NCBI GenBank assembly: GCA_027604185.1 | Contig: JADGKB010000008.1 | Location: 62,001 to 126,000 of the forward strand | DNA from: Boothiomyces macroporosus | Lineage: Eukaryota > Chytridiomycota > Chytridiomycetes > Rhizophydiales > Terramycetaceae | DNA length: 64,000 nt | Reading direction: 5' to 3' | Position numbers and translations under genes: made by a program | In this document: positions 63,130-64,000 of the stretch, piece by piece | Layout of the letters: each line of letters starts with the position of its first letter | How positions within the stretch are numbered: the first letter of the stretch is position 1 | The notes under the pieces: generated by a model | Told to the model about the DNA's origin: nothing | The model's database searches: none | Seen by the model: the letters and a program-made list of their open reading frames with translations, nothing else

Positions 63130-64000
63130 TTATTTTTGATACAAAAACTGCGCCAAACCAGCGTTGGAGGCGGCAACGCCTTTGCCTTTGGGTCTGGATG
63201 TCATCTCTGCCAGCTTTTCCGCTACAATATTTTCGCTATCTTCATTTTCTTTTTCTTCGTCAAGCATCTTTTCCAACTCTTCTGTCTTTTCTCGTTCTTC
63301 ACCCATTTCTGGACCGTCATCTACCTTCTGGACAAACTTTTCCATCATCTCTGTACTGTTTTTAGCTGCTTCACTGCTTTCAGGTCTATCAACCTTGCGA
63401 ATCTTGCTGGCAGCTTCACTTGGTTTTTTCACAAATCCTTCCAGAGTGATTTGTTTGCGTTTCTTTGCCTCTGTTTCAACTTTTTCCGCTGCTGGAGGTC
63501 TTCCAAATGGATTCATTGGCTTCTTTGCTCTATCCAAACCAAATGGATTGAGAGGTTTTGGTTTGATCTCTTCGCTGACTGGTTTTAATATGTCATCATT
63601 ATGCTTGGCTTTTGGAATAGGTATTGGCTTGGACTTTGGAATATATGGTTTCTGGATTTCAGGTTCAGGTTCAGGTGCATCCAATGGGAAAGATAGAGAA
63701 GGATGATCATCGAAATCGCGTTGTGGGAACAATTCATAATCAGGTGCTTCAACTCTGATTTTCTTGTGCTTGACGGGAGGTTCAAAATCGTCATCAACAA
63801 GAGTATTTTCAAATCTCGATGATCGAGTATACAATTCTTCAGGTTCTTCCTTTTCTTCGCTCAAACGTTTCTAAATTAATGCTAATTACTTGTTTGATGT
63901 GGTTCATGCGTTCACCCAGGGCTGGCTGTTGATAAAACACAGCGATTTTCATTGCTCCGTCAATACTTTCAATCAGATACAACATATCACATAGATCCAG
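63130..64000 (-). CDS. ctf4: Ctf4/WDHD1-like replication protein, C-terminal part
   Basis: The 5' part lies beyond the right edge. The visible part starts in a helical segment (DLCDMLYLIESIDGAMKIAVFY, LGERMNHIKQ) like the helical bundle at the end of the SepB domain of Ctf4/Mcl1/WDHD1. The 19-nt intron 63871..63889 follows. The remainder is a disordered, charged tail with repeated NPFG motifs and a PIP-like stretch KQITLEGFVKKP. Ctf4 couples the CMG helicase to polymerase alpha. Assignment is moderate because only the C-terminus is seen. Confidence 0.6.

Noticed and set aside
1..64000. CRISPR arrays, bacterial operon signals, riboswitches
   Set aside because: Spliced genes, TATA promoters and eukaryotic families show nuclear DNA; the only short spaced repeats are intron units and ATACG tracts.

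Overview
The window looks like nuclear DNA of an early-diverging, probably zoosporic fungus with a small, AT-rich, very compact genome. Fungal signs are an ATP sulfurylase with a degenerate APS-kinase-like tail, three Zn2Cys6 regulators, GATA-like factors, BIO2 and AP-1/Rab7 trafficking genes. Signs of a flagellate lineage are a TPPP/p25-alpha protein, a BBOF1-like basal-body coiled coil, a full-length vinculin and rhodopsin-like 7TM receptors. The species cannot be named from this alone.

The outstanding property is gene structure. Almost every interrupted gene is restored in frame only by removing GT...AG introns of 19-23 nt, mostly 19 or 20. I count 68 single introns. A branch-like CTAAT/TTAAC lies a few bases before the AG. 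In two divergent neighbours (a WD40 gene and a BRE/BABAM2-like gene, start codons 11 bp apart) the intervening sequence is instead a head-to-tail array of 2, 3, 3 or 7 complete mini-introns joined AG|GT with no exon between them. These arrays are the best candidate here for an undescribed system. A 9-nt micro-exon in a zinc-cluster gene, a possible 16-nt intron in vinculin and a 21-nt GT...TG insertion in Rab7 extend the theme.

Layout. 1-2.1 kb: partial membrane receptor and a MYST acetyltransferase. 2.4-8 kb: an STK16-type kinase among six tiny genes of a novel small-protein family. 8-9.9 kb: no clear gene. 9.9-11.5 kb: two GATA-like factors. 11.5-19.3 kb: vinculin, then mitochondrial MDJ1 and SLM3 on a 44-bp bidirectional promoter, then an acidic Glu/Val-repeat protein ending in a CaaX box. 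19.7-27.2 kb: MET3, two 7TM paralogues, an MFS carrier, BIO2 and an FSH1-type hydrolase. 27.7-32.2 kb: RAB7, AP-1 gamma-adaptin and a rhodopsin-like GPCR. 32.2-37.3 kb: a broken Ty1/copia element lying against the GPCR start and itself interrupted by a helicase-fragment/ATACG-repeat insertion. 37.4-49.2 kb: LRR protein, two SDR paralogues, HMG protein, PP1 regulator, TPPP, two secreted paralogues and a tail-anchored coiled coil. 49.7-57.3 kb: GPCR, WD40, BRE, RhoGEF and BBOF1. 57.4-64 kb: three tandem zinc-cluster regulators and the 3' end of a CTF4/WDHD1-like replication gene.

Genes are packed tail to tail or head to head with tens of bases between them. Several TATA boxes lie only 34-43 bp before the ATG, implying nearly leaderless mRNAs. 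Intron calls rest on reading frame, splice dinucleotides and family continuity; no transcript data were available.
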